In this document: positions 1 to 8,591 of the stretch, one piece after another
Numbering within the stretch: the first letter of the stretch is position 1
Layout of the letters: the number at the start of each line of letters is the position of its first letter
Origin: Pseudomonadota bacterium
GTDB taxonomy: Bacteria; Pseudomonadota; Gammaproteobacteria; Steroidobacterales; Woeseiaceae
NCBI GenBank assembly: GCA_027618995.1
Contig: JAQCGO010000003.1
Location: forward strand, 106,854 to 170,853
Reading direction: 5' to 3'
DNA length: 64,000 bases
Position numbers and translations under genes: made by a program
Notes under the pieces: model-generated
Seen by the model: the letters and a program-made list of their open reading frames with translations, nothing else
What the model was told of the DNA's origin: nothing
Databases searched by the model: none

Positions 1-591
1 GGATTCCTCGAGGCCAGCAGCATGGTCGAGCGCGTCGACGCGACCGCGAATGTCGACCGGGCGAGTGGTGACATCCATCCGATGGGTAATCCGCATGTGC
101 AGACGAATCCGCACAACATCGCGGCGATTGCCATAGTACTGGCCGACCGCATGCGTGAGCTTGATGTGGCGAACGCTGCGATCTATGCCGCCGGGCTTGC
201 CGAATTTCAATCGCGTTGGGCGGCCGCTATTCTGCAACGGGAATCGCGGGCTTCCGGTCTGAAGGGCAAGCAGGTCATTACGCATCACAAATCGTGGGTC
301 TACCTGGAACGTTGGCTGGGTCTCGTCGAAGTCGCGAACCTCGAGGAAATTCCTGGCCTGCCGCCGACCGCGGGTCACCTGGGCAGACTCGTAGCGCGAT
401 TCGAGAATGGCGGTGCGGATGTCATTATCCGGTCGCCGTACCAGGATGATCGCGCGTCCGAGTGGCTGGCGGAGCGTACCGGGATCACGGCCATCGTATT
501 GCCGTTGACGGTGGGTGGAACAGACGAGGCGACCGACCTGTTCCAGTTGTTTGACGACATTATTGAACGATTACTGGGAGCAACGTTGTGA
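1..591 (+). CDS. Metal (Zn/Mn) ABC transporter substrate-binding protein, C-terminal part
   Basis: This is the 3' part of a periplasmic metal-binding lipoprotein or secreted protein of the ZnuA/TroA cluster A-I family. The reading frame is open from base 1, so the true start lies upstream of the window. His-rich metal-site segments are visible: 'HPMGNPHVQTNPHN' and 'VITHHKSWVYL'. The rest fits the C-terminal lobe of the family. It overlaps the permease gene by 4 nt, which suggests translational coupling. Which metal it binds cannot be told from sequence alone; no ATPase gene lies downstream, so it may lie upstream of the window. Confidence 0.87.
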   Translation, partial: GFLEASSMVERVDATANVDRASGDIHPMGNPHVQTNPHNIAAIAIVLADRMRELDVANAAIYAAGLAEFQSRWAAAILQRESRASGLKGKQVITHHKSWVYLERWLGLVEVANLEEIPGLPPTAGHLGRLVARFENGGADVIIRSPYQDDRASEWLAERTGITAIVLPLTVGGTDEATDLFQLFDDIIERLLGATL

Positions 592-1361
592 CCCTGGAGT
601 TGCTGGACTGGACCATCATCGGTCCTGCATTTGTGGCCGGCCTGATCGTACTCAGCACGCACGTACCATTAGGCCATGAAGTTCTGAAGCGCGGCATCAT
701 CTTCATCGATCTGGCGATCGCGCAGATCGCCGGGCTTGGTGTGATCGCGGCGCATAGCATGAACTGGGATCAGGACGGCATCGAGGTACAGATCGCGGCC
801 GTCAGCGCGGCGCTGATCGCGGCGGTTGGGCTGCACTGGACTGAAAAACGCTGGGCGAGCAACCAGGAGCCGCTGATCGGCATACTATTCATACTCGCGG
901 CCACGGGTGGAATCCTGCTGCTCGCCGGCAACCCGCATGGCAGCGAGCACCTGAAAGAGCTGCTGGTCGGGCAAATCCTCTGGTCGACCTGGACATCACT
1001 GCTGCCAATCGCAGCGCTATACGTCGGCCTGCTGGTAATCTGGTTTACGACGCGCGAACGGGGCGGTCCGCTGGCTTTCTACCTGATCTTCGCCGTCGCT
1101 GTTACGGCATCGGTACAAATTGTTGGCATCTACCTGGTTTTTGCGAGCCTGATAATTCCAGCCCTGGCCACGCAGCATCTGCAGCATGGCCGACGTCTGA
1201 CGGTTGGCTACGCCATCGGTGCGGTTTCGTACTTTGTTGGCATCGCGTTGTCAGCAATACTCGACTTCCCGACCGGTGCGATTATCGTCTGGACGATGGC
1301 GCTGGTGGCATTAGCGGCCGGTTTCCTCAAACCGGGTGCCGTGCCAAAGCGAGGCTCCTGA
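588..1361 (+). CDS. Metal ABC transporter permease (ABC-3 / ZnuB family)
   Basis: An integral membrane permease of about 257 residues that should form the inner-membrane channel for the preceding binding protein. The protein is almost entirely hydrophobic helices. It contains the family-like stretch 'VLSTHVPLGHEVLKRGIIF' near the N-terminus and 'GIYLVFASLIIPALAT' in the second half. The GTG start overlaps the upstream TGA (GTGA). Length is typical for ABC-3 permeases (about 250-290 residues). Metal specificity (zinc or manganese) is unresolved. Confidence 0.88.
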   Translation: MTLELLDWTIIGPAFVAGLIVLSTHVPLGHEVLKRGIIFIDLAIAQIAGLGVIAAHSMNWDQDGIEVQIAAVSAALIAAVGLHWTEKRWASNQEPLIGILFILAATGGILLLAGNPHGSEHLKELLVGQILWSTWTSLLPIAALYVGLLVIWFTTRERGGPLAFYLIFAVAVTASVQIVGIYLVFASLIIPALATQHLQHGRRLTVGYAIGAVSYFVGIALSAILDFPTGAIIVWTMALVALAAGFLKPGAVPKRGS

Positions 1362-1371
1362 CAGGGCTTGT

Positions 1372-2376
1372 TCAATCGGGTAGCTCGGTCTCAAGCTCGA
1401 ACATTTGGCCGAGGATGCGACGCCACTCGTCGTAGCGATCGGCCACCCAGCCCTTGAGTTCAAAGACGCGTGCCTCGATCGCGTTGATCGTTGGCGCCAT
1501 TTCGTTTTCAAACCCGGCGGCCCACTTTTCCTGCTCCTGTACGGCTTGCCGGTCCCACTTGTAATTTTCGTAGTGGCTGCTGATAGCTTCAAAGCTGCCA
1601 GGCGGCGCGGTGCTCTGCGCGTTGGCAATGCGCTCCGCTTCCTGCGCCTGATAGCGGGAAAATTTCTGGCGATATTCGCGCCACACTTTATAGACGACCT
1701 CGATGTCAGCGCTTAGCTCGCGAAATTTGGCATCGATGGCATCCGTAAATACGTATTCGACATCGCGAATGCGCTCGATTCGAGCCAGCATCGGGTCGCT
1801 TTTGGCCGGGAGCCGTCGAATGCGCAACGTGCCATCCGCTGTGCTTTCAAGGTAGCCGTCGAAGGCTGCGGGCGCCAGTTGCTGGCCGTAGCGCAGCAGG
1901 GAAACCTCGATGACAGTGTTAAGTGACGGCATATCGCGACTGCTGCGAGCCGCGATCAGACTGGCGCCGAACTCAGCAAACAAGTCCTGCTGTGGTCCGC
2001 TGAAAATTTCGTTGAGCCACACGGTTCCGCTGGCGTCAGTAACCTGCAGGCGCAGTTGCAGGGTTTCGCCGTCGGAATTCAGGATTGTGCCGGACACCAG
2101 CAGTTCAGCCGCCGGATCGGACTCGGGAATTACTCGCACTGCGCCCCCCACGCGCGCGCTGACCAGCATGTCGTGTAATACGAAAGGCAGATAAAGTGCT
2201 TCGATCTCGCGTACGCGAGGGAATACCTGCAGCTTGCGGTGCAAGGATCGATCCGCTGGAATGCCCGGGTCAAATATCGCGATCGAAATATTCAATCGCG
2301 TCGGATCGCGTCCGACATCGGCCAACACGTGTTGCCAGGCGGCCGATAACAGGACGATGCAGAGCGCTGCCTTCAT
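1372..2376 (-). CDS. Hypothetical secreted protein, paralogue of the 42128 lipoprotein
   Basis: A predicted periplasmic protein of 334 residues with an N-terminal signal peptide ('MKAALCIVLLSAAWQHVLA'). I do not recognise a named domain. The region 'ISIAIFDPGIP' onward and the C-terminus 'EWRRILGQMFELET' align by eye along their full length with the lipoprotein at 42128 ('LDIGIIPFAEG', 'SWRRILKEIYESET'), so the two are paralogues. The middle looks alpha-helical. ATG at 2376 is chosen because it overlaps the upstream stop as TGATG; the ORF track begins one codon earlier at a TTG. It forms a two-gene operon with the 225-residue lipoprotein gene. Confidence 0.75.
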   Translation of the reverse strand: MKAALCIVLLSAAWQHVLADVGRDPTRLNISIAIFDPGIPADRSLHRKLQVFPRVREIEALYLPFVLHDMLVSARVGGAVRVIPESDPAAELLVSGTILNSDGETLQLRLQVTDASGTVWLNEIFSGPQQDLFAEFGASLIAARSSRDMPSLNTVIEVSLLRYGQQLAPAAFDGYLESTADGTLRIRRLPAKSDPMLARIERIRDVEYVFTDAIDAKFRELSADIEVVYKVWREYRQKFSRYQAQEAERIANAQSTAPPGSFEAISSHYENYKWDRQAVQEQEKWAAGFENEMAPTINAIEARVFELKGWVADRYDEWRRILGQMFELETELPD

Positions 2377-3053
2377 CAAGGGAATATCTCACCCGTGCTG
2401 CAGACCCGTTTCATGCTCAGTGTTTCGACGCAATTAAAGTCGGTCTCTGGCAGGTCAAATTTCATGTAGATACGATTCAGCGTGAATGGCGTTCTGGTGG
2501 AGCCGGACGAAACCGTTGTCGAGACGTGCAGGTTCCGGCCATCCGACGAAATCGTGAAGCGGTGACTGATCAGCAGTCCATCGGGCAGAATCAGATGCGA
2601 TTCGAGGCGATTGCCGTTCCAGTTGCACACCTCGGTACCGTACTCACTTTGCGTTCGTTTGGCGTAGCCCTCGTAAAACTCACACAGCATGGAAAAGTCA
2701 TTTTTCCTGGACACACTGATTTCGTATTCGGATTGTTCAATCGTCAGGACGTCCGGGCGTGTAATCAGCTCGGCGAGTCGCGCCAGCGCGACGATCTTGG
2801 AGAAGTCCTGCGTCGGTTGCGGCGCATTACCGGGATAGCCGGAGTCCGGAAGGGGGCGACTGATGCGTCGCAGCATGCTGTTGAGAACTGCCTGCGCATC
2901 ATCCCCGCGTGAATAGTCGCGCTCCCAGGAACCACTCAGGTCGACCGGCATGCCGCCGGTGAAATTGCGCGTGCTGGTATCGGCGACCGGCTGGGTTGCG
3001 CAGCCTGCAAGCAGCAGGCACAGCGGGGCCGCGACGGTAACCGGTAATCGCAT
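2376..3053 (-). CDS. Hypothetical lipoprotein
   Basis: A 225-residue protein with a type II signal peptide; the lipobox is 'LLLAGC' with Cys at about residue 18. No known domain is recognised. The mature part contains 'PVDLSGSWERDYSRGDD', a beta-rich core ('LESHLILPDGLLISHRFTI') and a C-terminal Cys-containing tail ('CVETLSMKRVC'). The stop overlaps the start of the downstream paralogue-family gene by TGATG, so the pair is probably cotranslated and may act together at the envelope. Function unknown. Confidence 0.7.
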   Translation of the reverse strand: MRLPVTVAAPLCLLLAGCATQPVADTSTRNFTGGMPVDLSGSWERDYSRGDDAQAVLNSMLRRISRPLPDSGYPGNAPQPTQDFSKIVALARLAELITRPDVLTIEQSEYEISVSRKNDFSMLCEFYEGYAKRTQSEYGTEVCNWNGNRLESHLILPDGLLISHRFTISSDGRNLHVSTTVSSGSTRTPFTLNRIYMKFDLPETDFNCVETLSMKRVCSTGEIFP

Positions 3054-3066
3054 CGACTTCTACCAC

Positions 3067-4323
3067 CTAACCGGTGCGTCGCTTCCGGCGGGACTTCTGT
3101 GGTGGGCCCGCACGACGACTGCGCGGCTTCTTGTTCTGATTGCCTGACGAACGGTTGCCACGACCTTTCGTCAGGGGCTCTGCCTTGATGCGCTGGTCGG
3201 GCTCATAGCCGGGCAAAATCTTCTTCTCGATTGCACAACCGAGAAGTTTTTCAATGTCGGCGAGCAAGTGCTGCTCGTCAACACAAACCAGTGATACCGC
3301 ATGCCCGGACTGACCCGCGCGTGCCGTACGCCCGATGCGATGCACGTAGTCTTCCGCGACGAACGGCAGTTCATAGTTCACAACATGCGGCAGTTTGTCG
3401 ATATCGAGTCCGCGTGCGGCGATATCGGTCGCGACTAGAACCCGGACCTTGTTTGCCTTGAAGTCTGCCAGCGCGCGAGTTCGCGCACCTTGCGACTTGT
3501 TGCCGTGAATAGCGGCCGACGTAATGCCGTCGCCGGTCAATTGTTCCGCGAGACGGTTGGCGCCGTGCTTGGTGCGCGTAAACACGAGTACCTGGCGCCA
3601 GTTCTCGTTGCCGATGCGTTCCGAAAGCAGTTGCCGCTTGCGGAGCTTGTCGACCGGATGCACGACCTGCTTGACAAGATCGGCGGGCTTGTTGCGCTGC
3701 GCAGCTTCAATTTCCGTCGGCGAATTCAGCAGATCACTGGCAAGCCGCCGGATGTCATCGGAAAAAGTCGCGGAGAACAACAGGTTCTGGCGCTTGGCTG
3801 GCAGGGCCTTCAGGACCTTGCGGATATCGCGAATAAAACCCATATCGAGCATGCGATCGGCTTCATCCAGCACGAGGAACTCGACCTTGGACAGATCGAT
3901 CGTTCTTTGCTGCATATGGTCCAGCAGCCGACCAGGGGTGGCGACGACGATGTCGACACCTTTGCGCAACTTGTCGATTTGCGTGTTGATGCTCACGCCA
4001 CCGAAGATGACCGCAGTCCGGAATGGCAGGTGCGCACCATAGTCACGCACGCTTTCCGCGACCTGCGCCGCCAGTTCACGCGTCGGCGTCAGGATCAGGG
4101 CGCGAATGCTGCGCCGGTTGTCCGGCGAAAGCTGCAATCGCTGCAGCATGGGCAGAGTGAAGCCCGCTGTCTTGCCGGTACCCGTCTGGGCTCCGGCCAG
4201 CACATCGCGGCCTGCTAGAATAAGAGGAATGGCTTGCTGCTGGATCGGGGTAACTGTCTTGTATCCCTTTTCTTCGACCGCACGCAGCAATTCGGCCGTC
4301 AGGCCGAGCTGATTGAATAACAT
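3067..4323 (-). CDS. rhlE: DEAD-box ATP-dependent RNA helicase, RhlE type
   Basis: A 418-residue helicase that unwinds RNA duplexes, usually in ribosome biogenesis or RNA decay. Motifs appear in order: Q-motif ('TPIQQQAIP'), Walker A 'AQTGTGKT', 'PTRELAAQ', 'TPGRLLDH', '[13 protein letters not shown]', 'LFSATFS', 'ARGLDI' and '[10 protein letters not shown]'. A very basic C-terminal tail ('[19 protein letters not shown]') probably binds RNA. ATG 4323 is preferred to the ORF-track start at 4374, because family members begin with a short 'MLFNQLGL'-like segment and an SD-like GGAG precedes it. RhlE is the closest type by motifs and tail; the exact subfamily is inferred. Confidence 0.93.
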   Translation of the reverse strand: MLFNQLGLTAELLRAVEEKGYKTVTPIQQQAIPLILAGRDVLAGAQTGTGKTAGFTLPMLQRLQLSPDNRRSIRALILTPTRELAAQVAESVRDYGAHLPFRTAVIFGGVSINTQIDKLRKGVDIVVATPGRLLDHMQQRTIDLSKVEFLVLDEADRMLDMGFIRDIRKVLKALPAKRQNLLFSATFSDDIRRLASDLLNSPTEIEAAQRNKPADLVKQVVHPVDKLRKRQLLSERIGNENWRQVLVFTRTKHGANRLAEQLTGDGITSAAIHGNKSQGARTRALADFKANKVRVLVATDIAARGLDIDKLPHVVNYELPFVAEDYVHRIGRTARAGQSGHAVSLVCVDEQHLLADIEKLLGCAIEKKILPGYEPDQRIKAEPLTKGRGNRSSGNQNKKPRSRRAGPPQKSRRKRRTG

Positions 4324-4589
4324 TGTTGTTTTGCTCCAGGCGCCTGACTCGAGGGCGGCTATAAAGCCACGCAAGATTCGGTCCAGGCTGGTGTTTCAAG
4401 TGGCTCCGGGGCCCGCAAAAGCGCGGTTCGGAGTAGCTGGCGCAGACCGAAGTGCGCCAAGACGCCGCGGACTATAACAGCTTGCGCGGCAAATGAAAGG
4501 ACCCACTGCCGGAATCGCAACGCAATCCAGTGCAGGTATACTGCGGCGACGGCCAAAATATCATCAATAGCATTACGCCTGGGGATTTA
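4324..4589 (+). other. Intergenic region, possible weak promoter
   Basis: These 266 bases lie between the divergent helicase gene and the sterol desaturase remnant. The only notable element is a TATACT box at 4537-4542, a possible sigma70 -10 on the plus strand. No convincing -35 is present at the right distance. No RNA gene or repeat was seen. Confidence 0.25.
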
Positions 4590-4931
4590 GTGAGACCAGA
4601 AACCATCGCCATCGCTGCAATATTCCTTGGCTTCGCACTGGCCGAGTTTGTCCGCACAAACCTGTTTCACAAGGTGCGGCAGCGGCGCAAGGATGGGGTA
4701 GTCGAGGTCATCAGTACAGCGACTCTGGTTATGCTCACCCAGCCATTGGTGCTGCTCGCCGGCGGCCTGCTCGCAGCAGCGATCGCACCGGACGCGCGCG
4801 ACAGCCTTGGTGGAATACCGCTCGTTGCCCAGGTGGCGCTGTTCCTCGTTCCGGACCGCGTCGGCGTCGAGAATCTTCCACCGGTCAGTGCTCAGCACCA
4901 GTTGCTGTGGCCGCTGGTTCGGGATCGCTAA
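4590..4931 (+). pseudogene. Truncated sterol desaturase / fatty acid hydroxylase family remnant
   Basis: The first 85-90 codons resemble the N-terminal membrane part of FA-hydroxylase (sterol desaturase) family proteins ('IAAIFLGFALAEFVRTNLFH', 'VALFLV'). The histidine-box domain that should follow, and which binds the di-iron centre, is missing. After 'LFLV' (about 4855) the frame runs into 25 unrelated residues and stops, where the family normally continues for about 200 more. GTG 4590, preceded by GGGGA, gives 'MRPETIAIAA' and fits better than the ORF-track start at 4530. Likely a deletion remnant upstream of the transporter gene. Family assignment rests on recognition of the N-terminal half only. 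Confidence 0.6.
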
Positions 4932-4937
4932 CCCGGC

Positions 4938-6266
4938 ATGTTCGAATTTCTAGCAGGCTACTACGCCAAGAGCGCCTTGGTTGATCCACGCGACCCGACA
5001 GACCCGGCCGTGCAGCGCGAGTTGCGGCGACGCAGATGGTCGGCTTTTCTTGCCATAACCTTTGGCTACGGCTTCTATTATGTTTGCCGCCTCAGTTTCA
5101 GTGTTGCCAAGAAGTCCATGGCGGACGCGGGTGTGTTTAACGCCGAGGAGCTGGGACTCATCGGGTCCGCTGTCTTTTTCGCCTATGGCATAGGCAAACT
5201 GGTAAACGGTCTGCTCGCAGATCGCGTTAACACGCGCAAATTCATGGCGACCGGCCTGTTGGTCTCCGCCGCCATCAATCTGACCCTTGGGTTTTCAACG
5301 GCATTCACCGTTTTCCTGGTGCTGTGGGCAGCCAATGGCTGGTTCCAGTCCTTCGGTGCCGGCTCCAGTGTTGTCACCATCACACATTGGTACGACGGCA
5401 AACAACGTGGCACGTTTTACGGTATCTGGGCCAGCAGCCATAACATCGGCGAAGCGATCACATTCATCGGTACGGCGGTGATCGTAAGCATGTTCGGCTG
5501 GATGTGGGGATTTCGAGTTGCCGGCATAGTTTGTATCGTCACCAGCCTGTTCATATGGCGATTCCTGTACGAGCGGCCGGAAGCTTATGGGCTGCCGAGC
5601 GCTATTCGGGAGTCGGATTCGACCAGTCACCACAGCGTGAGCCAGAAGCAGTTGGCGGTTTTCAAGAACCCTGCAGTCTGGATTCTCGGCCTCGCCAGTG
5701 CGAGTTTTTATGTGACACGCTACGCCATCAACAGCTGGGGCGTGTTCTTTCTTGAAGCCGAAAAAGGTTACAGCACAATTACGGCCGGACAAATCCTCGC
5801 AGCGAATGCGGTCGCCGGAATTTTCGCAACATTTTTTTCCGGAATATTGTCGGACAAGTATTTCAACGGCCAGCGTAATTGGCCCGCCCTGATGTTCGGG
5901 ATTATTTTTGCAGTTGGCACGGCATGGTTTGTGCTCGGTCCCGCCAATCTTTACGCCGACTACGCGGCGATGGTCCTGTTCGGACTTGGCGTTGGTGCGC
6001 TGATGGTTTACCTCGGTGGCCTGATGGCGGTGGATATCTGCTCCAAAGATGCTTCCGGCGCAGCGTTGGGCGCAATCGGCGTCGCGAGCTATATCGGGGC
6101 AGGTGTGCAGGACATCATCAGTGGCAGATTGATCAACGACGCCGCGATTGTTGTGGATGGAAAGACGGTGTATGACTTTGATGCAGCCGGCATGTTGTGG
6201 ATCGGCGCCACTGTTGTGTCGCTGATTCTCGCAACCTTTGTCTGGAACGCGAAGTCGCCGGATTAG
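4938..6266 (+). CDS. MFS transporter of the organophosphate:phosphate antiporter family (GlpT/UhpT/UhpC-like)
   Basis: A 442-residue inner-membrane major facilitator of the OPA family, which exchanges phosphate for glycerol-3-phosphate or sugar phosphates. OPA-like features include 'YGFYYVCRLSFSVAKKSM' in the first helix, 'ANGWFQSFGAGSSVVTITHW' and 'LGAIGVASYIGAGVQDIISG' near the C-terminus. About 12 hydrophobic segments are visible. The window also holds glpK and glpD at distant sites, so glycerol-3-phosphate is a plausible substrate, but hexose phosphate transport or a UhpC-like sensor role cannot be excluded. It is followed after 3 nt by a HAD hydrolase gene. Confidence 0.85.
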   Translation: MFEFLAGYYAKSALVDPRDPTDPAVQRELRRRRWSAFLAITFGYGFYYVCRLSFSVAKKSMADAGVFNAEELGLIGSAVFFAYGIGKLVNGLLADRVNTRKFMATGLLVSAAINLTLGFSTAFTVFLVLWAANGWFQSFGAGSSVVTITHWYDGKQRGTFYGIWASSHNIGEAITFIGTAVIVSMFGWMWGFRVAGIVCIVTSLFIWRFLYERPEAYGLPSAIRESDSTSHHSVSQKQLAVFKNPAVWILGLASASFYVTRYAINSWGVFFLEAEKGYSTITAGQILAANAVAGIFATFFSGILSDKYFNGQRNWPALMFGIIFAVGTAWFVLGPANLYADYAAMVLFGLGVGALMVYLGGLMAVDICSKDASGAALGAIGVASYIGAGVQDIISGRLINDAAIVVDGKTVYDFDAAGMLWIGATVVSLILATFVWNAKSPD

Positions 6267-6269
6267 CCG

Positions 6270-6857
6270 ATGCCAAAAACGATTCTCCTGCTCGATCTTG
6301 GTGGTGTGCTGGTCGATCTCGGCGACCCGGCCGGTGACATGAATCTTCCAATGAGCAACGAGCAGTTCTGGAAACTCTGGTTGTCCTCGCCGCTCGTGCA
6401 TCAGTTCGAAACGGGGCAGCTTGATAGCGATGATTTTTTCGCGAGCTTTGGTGCCGATGTCGGCATTCCGGATGCTACGGATTTCGGGCTCCGTCTGGAC
6501 CGATGGAGTTTGCCCCTGTTTGCGGGTGTTGAGCCGTTGCTTCGGTCGCTCGCCGGGACCAACGACATCGCATTGTTGTCGAACACCAATGAGATTCACT
6601 GGCAGCACGTGTTGTCGCAGACGGACGTTTTTTCGAGCTTTGCGCATTTGTTCCTGTCGTTCGAGACGGGTAACGCCAAACCTGCGGCCGCGGCTTTCCT
6701 CGATGTCGTACAGCACTTTGCCTGCACACCGGTAGACATCGTTTTTTTCGACGACAATGTGAGTAACGTAGCGGTGGCGAAAGCGAGTGGATTGCGCGCA
6801 AAGCAGGTCCACGGTTTCGCGGAGCTCAGGCAGGCTGTGGCTGAATACAGCGGCTAA
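6270..6857 (+). CDS. HAD-superfamily hydrolase (subfamily IA, YihX-like)
   Basis: A 195-residue haloacid dehalogenase-like phosphatase. Motif I is 'LLDLGGVLVDL', in which the usual second Asp of DxD is Gly, as in many HAD-IA proteins. Motif II is 'ALLSNTNEIH', the motif III Lys lies in 'GNAKPAAAAF', and motif IV is 'VFFDDNVSNV'. The protein probably acts on a small phosphorylated metabolite in the cytoplasm. Its start lies 3 nt after the OPA transporter stop, so a phosphorylated substrate imported by the transporter is an attractive but unproven link. It overlaps the convergent M50 gene by 4 nt. Confidence 0.85.
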   Translation: MPKTILLLDLGGVLVDLGDPAGDMNLPMSNEQFWKLWLSSPLVHQFETGQLDSDDFFASFGADVGIPDATDFGLRLDRWSLPLFAGVEPLLRSLAGTNDIALLSNTNEIHWQHVLSQTDVFSSFAHLFLSFETGNAKPAAAAFLDVVQHFACTPVDIVFFDDNVSNVAVAKASGLRAKQVHGFAELRQAVAEYSG

Positions 6858-8050
6858 TTCTTCAGGAGTTTTTCCACTCGCTGCGCCAGCCATCGGGATC
6901 GATTGACGGCGACGAAACTTGCGCGGAAATGATCGGCAGCAGCTCGGTCGCCCTTGCGATTCGCGGCGATGGTCAGGTAGGCCAGCATGTCAGCATCGCT
7001 GGCGCCGCCGTCGTTCTTCCGCCAGGCATCCGCCAGCAGATCGCCACCCTCATCATATCGCCCACGCATTACCAGCGCCGCACCTTTCAGAGCGAGCAGA
7101 CCCGCGGTTTTCCCTGTATCAGCCAGCGCTTTCTGCAGTGCGAGATCCAGGACCAGCCAGGACGGATCATCGGCATCAAGTTCGATCCGGGCTTGTGCCT
7201 GCAGCCATGCGCGGCGCTCCGCGAGCGCTAAATTCGGGTTGGCCAATTGCTCACGAACATAATTGCGCGCCGCATCCGTCTGCCGATTCGCCGCCAGAGC
7301 TGCGGCGTAGCCGAGCCGCAGGGCAGGGTTGCCGGGAAAGCGCTGCAAACATTGCACTCCTGAAGCCAGCGCCGCTTCACTGTCGCCTGAGTCGAGCAGC
7401 TTCTGCATGGCGCGCAATTCGAAACCCAGCAGACGTAGCTGGATGGACTCGTCCGTCATGAACGGGCTCGAGAGAATGCCAAGGCCGTCACTTACCGCAC
7501 CTTCAGTCTGGAACGGCAACAAATTGAAACCTGCGCCAAGCAGTATGGCGATAGCCAGGCTCTGCACGGCTATCTGGCCAGTACCGAGCGCGGTGCCAAA
7601 GACGTAGTTCCAGCCAAGGGCCAGCAGCAATGCCGCGAGTAGCAGCAGCTCGGCGCCCGGTCCGGCGGCGTAGATCAGCATGCTCTTCCGTCGCATCTGC
7701 CGCGCGTCCGAAGGCGTCGGGAGTATGTATCCTTCAAGCGGCACCAGCTTGATACGTACAAGCGTCGCACCGCTTTGCCAGCAGCATAATTCGCGGCCGA
7801 AACCGATGACGATCTCGCGTACCTGCCAGCCAAGCAGCCGTGCAGCCAGGGCGTGCCCCAGTTCGTGCAAAACCAGCAAGGGCGCCCAGAACAAAATGAT
7901 GAATGCGATGCTCAGGCGTTGTGCGGAATATTCCTCGAATGCCGCGGTGAGGATCATCAATGCGAACAGGGTGCCGAGGATCGTGGCAATACGGGCTTCC
8001 GCGGCTGCCAGCGGCCGTCGCCCGGCCGCAATTTTCAGGTCCGTGAACAT
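6854..8050 (-). CDS. Site-2-protease-like (M50) membrane metalloprotease with TPR-like tail
   Basis: About 398 residues. The N-terminal half carries the zinc-protease motif 'HELGHALAARLLG' in a membrane helix and a second ligand motif 'NLLPFQTEGAVSDG', matching the NPxDG-like element of M50 proteases. The C-terminal half is helical and Ala/Leu-rich with TPR-like spacing ('NPALRLGYAAALAANRQTDA', 'ALVMRGRYDEGGDLLADAW'). Intramembrane proteolysis of an unknown substrate is the likely role. ATG 8050 and ATG 8068 are both possible; the ORF track uses an upstream TTG. It may instead be a catalytically weak M50 homologue. Confidence 0.75.
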   Translation of the reverse strand: MFTDLKIAAGRRPLAAAEARIATILGTLFALMILTAAFEEYSAQRLSIAFIILFWAPLLVLHELGHALAARLLGWQVREIVIGFGRELCCWQSGATLVRIKLVPLEGYILPTPSDARQMRRKSMLIYAAGPGAELLLLAALLLALGWNYVFGTALGTGQIAVQSLAIAILLGAGFNLLPFQTEGAVSDGLGILSSPFMTDESIQLRLLGFELRAMQKLLDSGDSEAALASGVQCLQRFPGNPALRLGYAAALAANRQTDAARNYVREQLANPNLALAERRAWLQAQARIELDADDPSWLVLDLALQKALADTGKTAGLLALKGAALVMRGRYDEGGDLLADAWRKNDGGASDADMLAYLTIAANRKGDRAAADHFRASFVAVNRSRWLAQRVEKLLKN

Positions 8051-8134
8051 GGCCTGATTGTGCCCCATGCAAAAGGACAAGCGCAGCCCCGGAGCCGTTT
8101 TCTGCTAGTCTTTATGCAAGCACGCAAGGAAAAA

Positions 8135-8587
8135 ATGATGGATCCAGTATGGATAAAGGTGTTCATTCTGACTTTGAGCGACTGCGTCGCTCCGGCCGGA
8201 AAAACGGTTTGTCAGGAGCACGAAGTCGAGATGCAGTTTCTCGCGCAGGCCGAGTGTGAGGTTGCGTTGCAGCAGCTCATTGCGCTGAAGAACCAGTCGG
8301 CAACTACGATCGTCAACGGCCAGGAGTCCGGTTGTGCGCCATCAGCGCGTCAGGTGCAGGCATACGCAAGTTCGGACGCGGTGAAGGCTGCCAGCAATGC
8401 CGGACAGTGGCACGAGCCGGCCGCAGCTACCGAGGACGCTGCGTCGACGGTGTCCCACGCGGAGCGCCTCGCAAGCCTGAGTATCTGCGAGGAGTCTTTG
8501 GGAATCGCACCGTGCAGGCAGGGTGACATTATCGTGGAAGCAACGAGCAGCGGAATACCGGTAGAGATCTGGCGCCGCGACAACTGA
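8135..8587 (+). CDS. Hypothetical protein
   Basis: About 150 residues, no domain recognised. The N-terminus is weakly hydrophobic ('VWIKVFILTLSDCVAPAG') and six Cys are spread through the chain, which suggests a periplasmic, disulfide-containing protein. ATG 8135 (or 8138) is chosen because AAGGA sits 4-7 nt upstream; the long upstream extension in the ORF track overlaps the antisense protease gene and is unlikely. It converges with the 5-alpha-reductase-like gene, leaving only 4 nt between stops. Confidence 0.5.
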   Translation: MMDPVWIKVFILTLSDCVAPAGKTVCQEHEVEMQFLAQAECEVALQQLIALKNQSATTIVNGQESGCAPSARQVQAYASSDAVKAASNAGQWHEPAAATEDAASTVSHAERLASLSICEESLGIAPCRQGDIIVEATSSGIPVEIWRRDN

Positions 8588-8591
8588 GTTC

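Noticed and set aside
4938-6266. Firm glpT assignment
   Set aside because: OPA family substrates cannot be separated by eye; GlpT, UhpT and UhpC remain possible.
5295-6893. 532-residue minus-strand ORF
   Set aside because: Antisense to the OPA transporter and HAD genes, which have clear motifs; composition is shadow-like.
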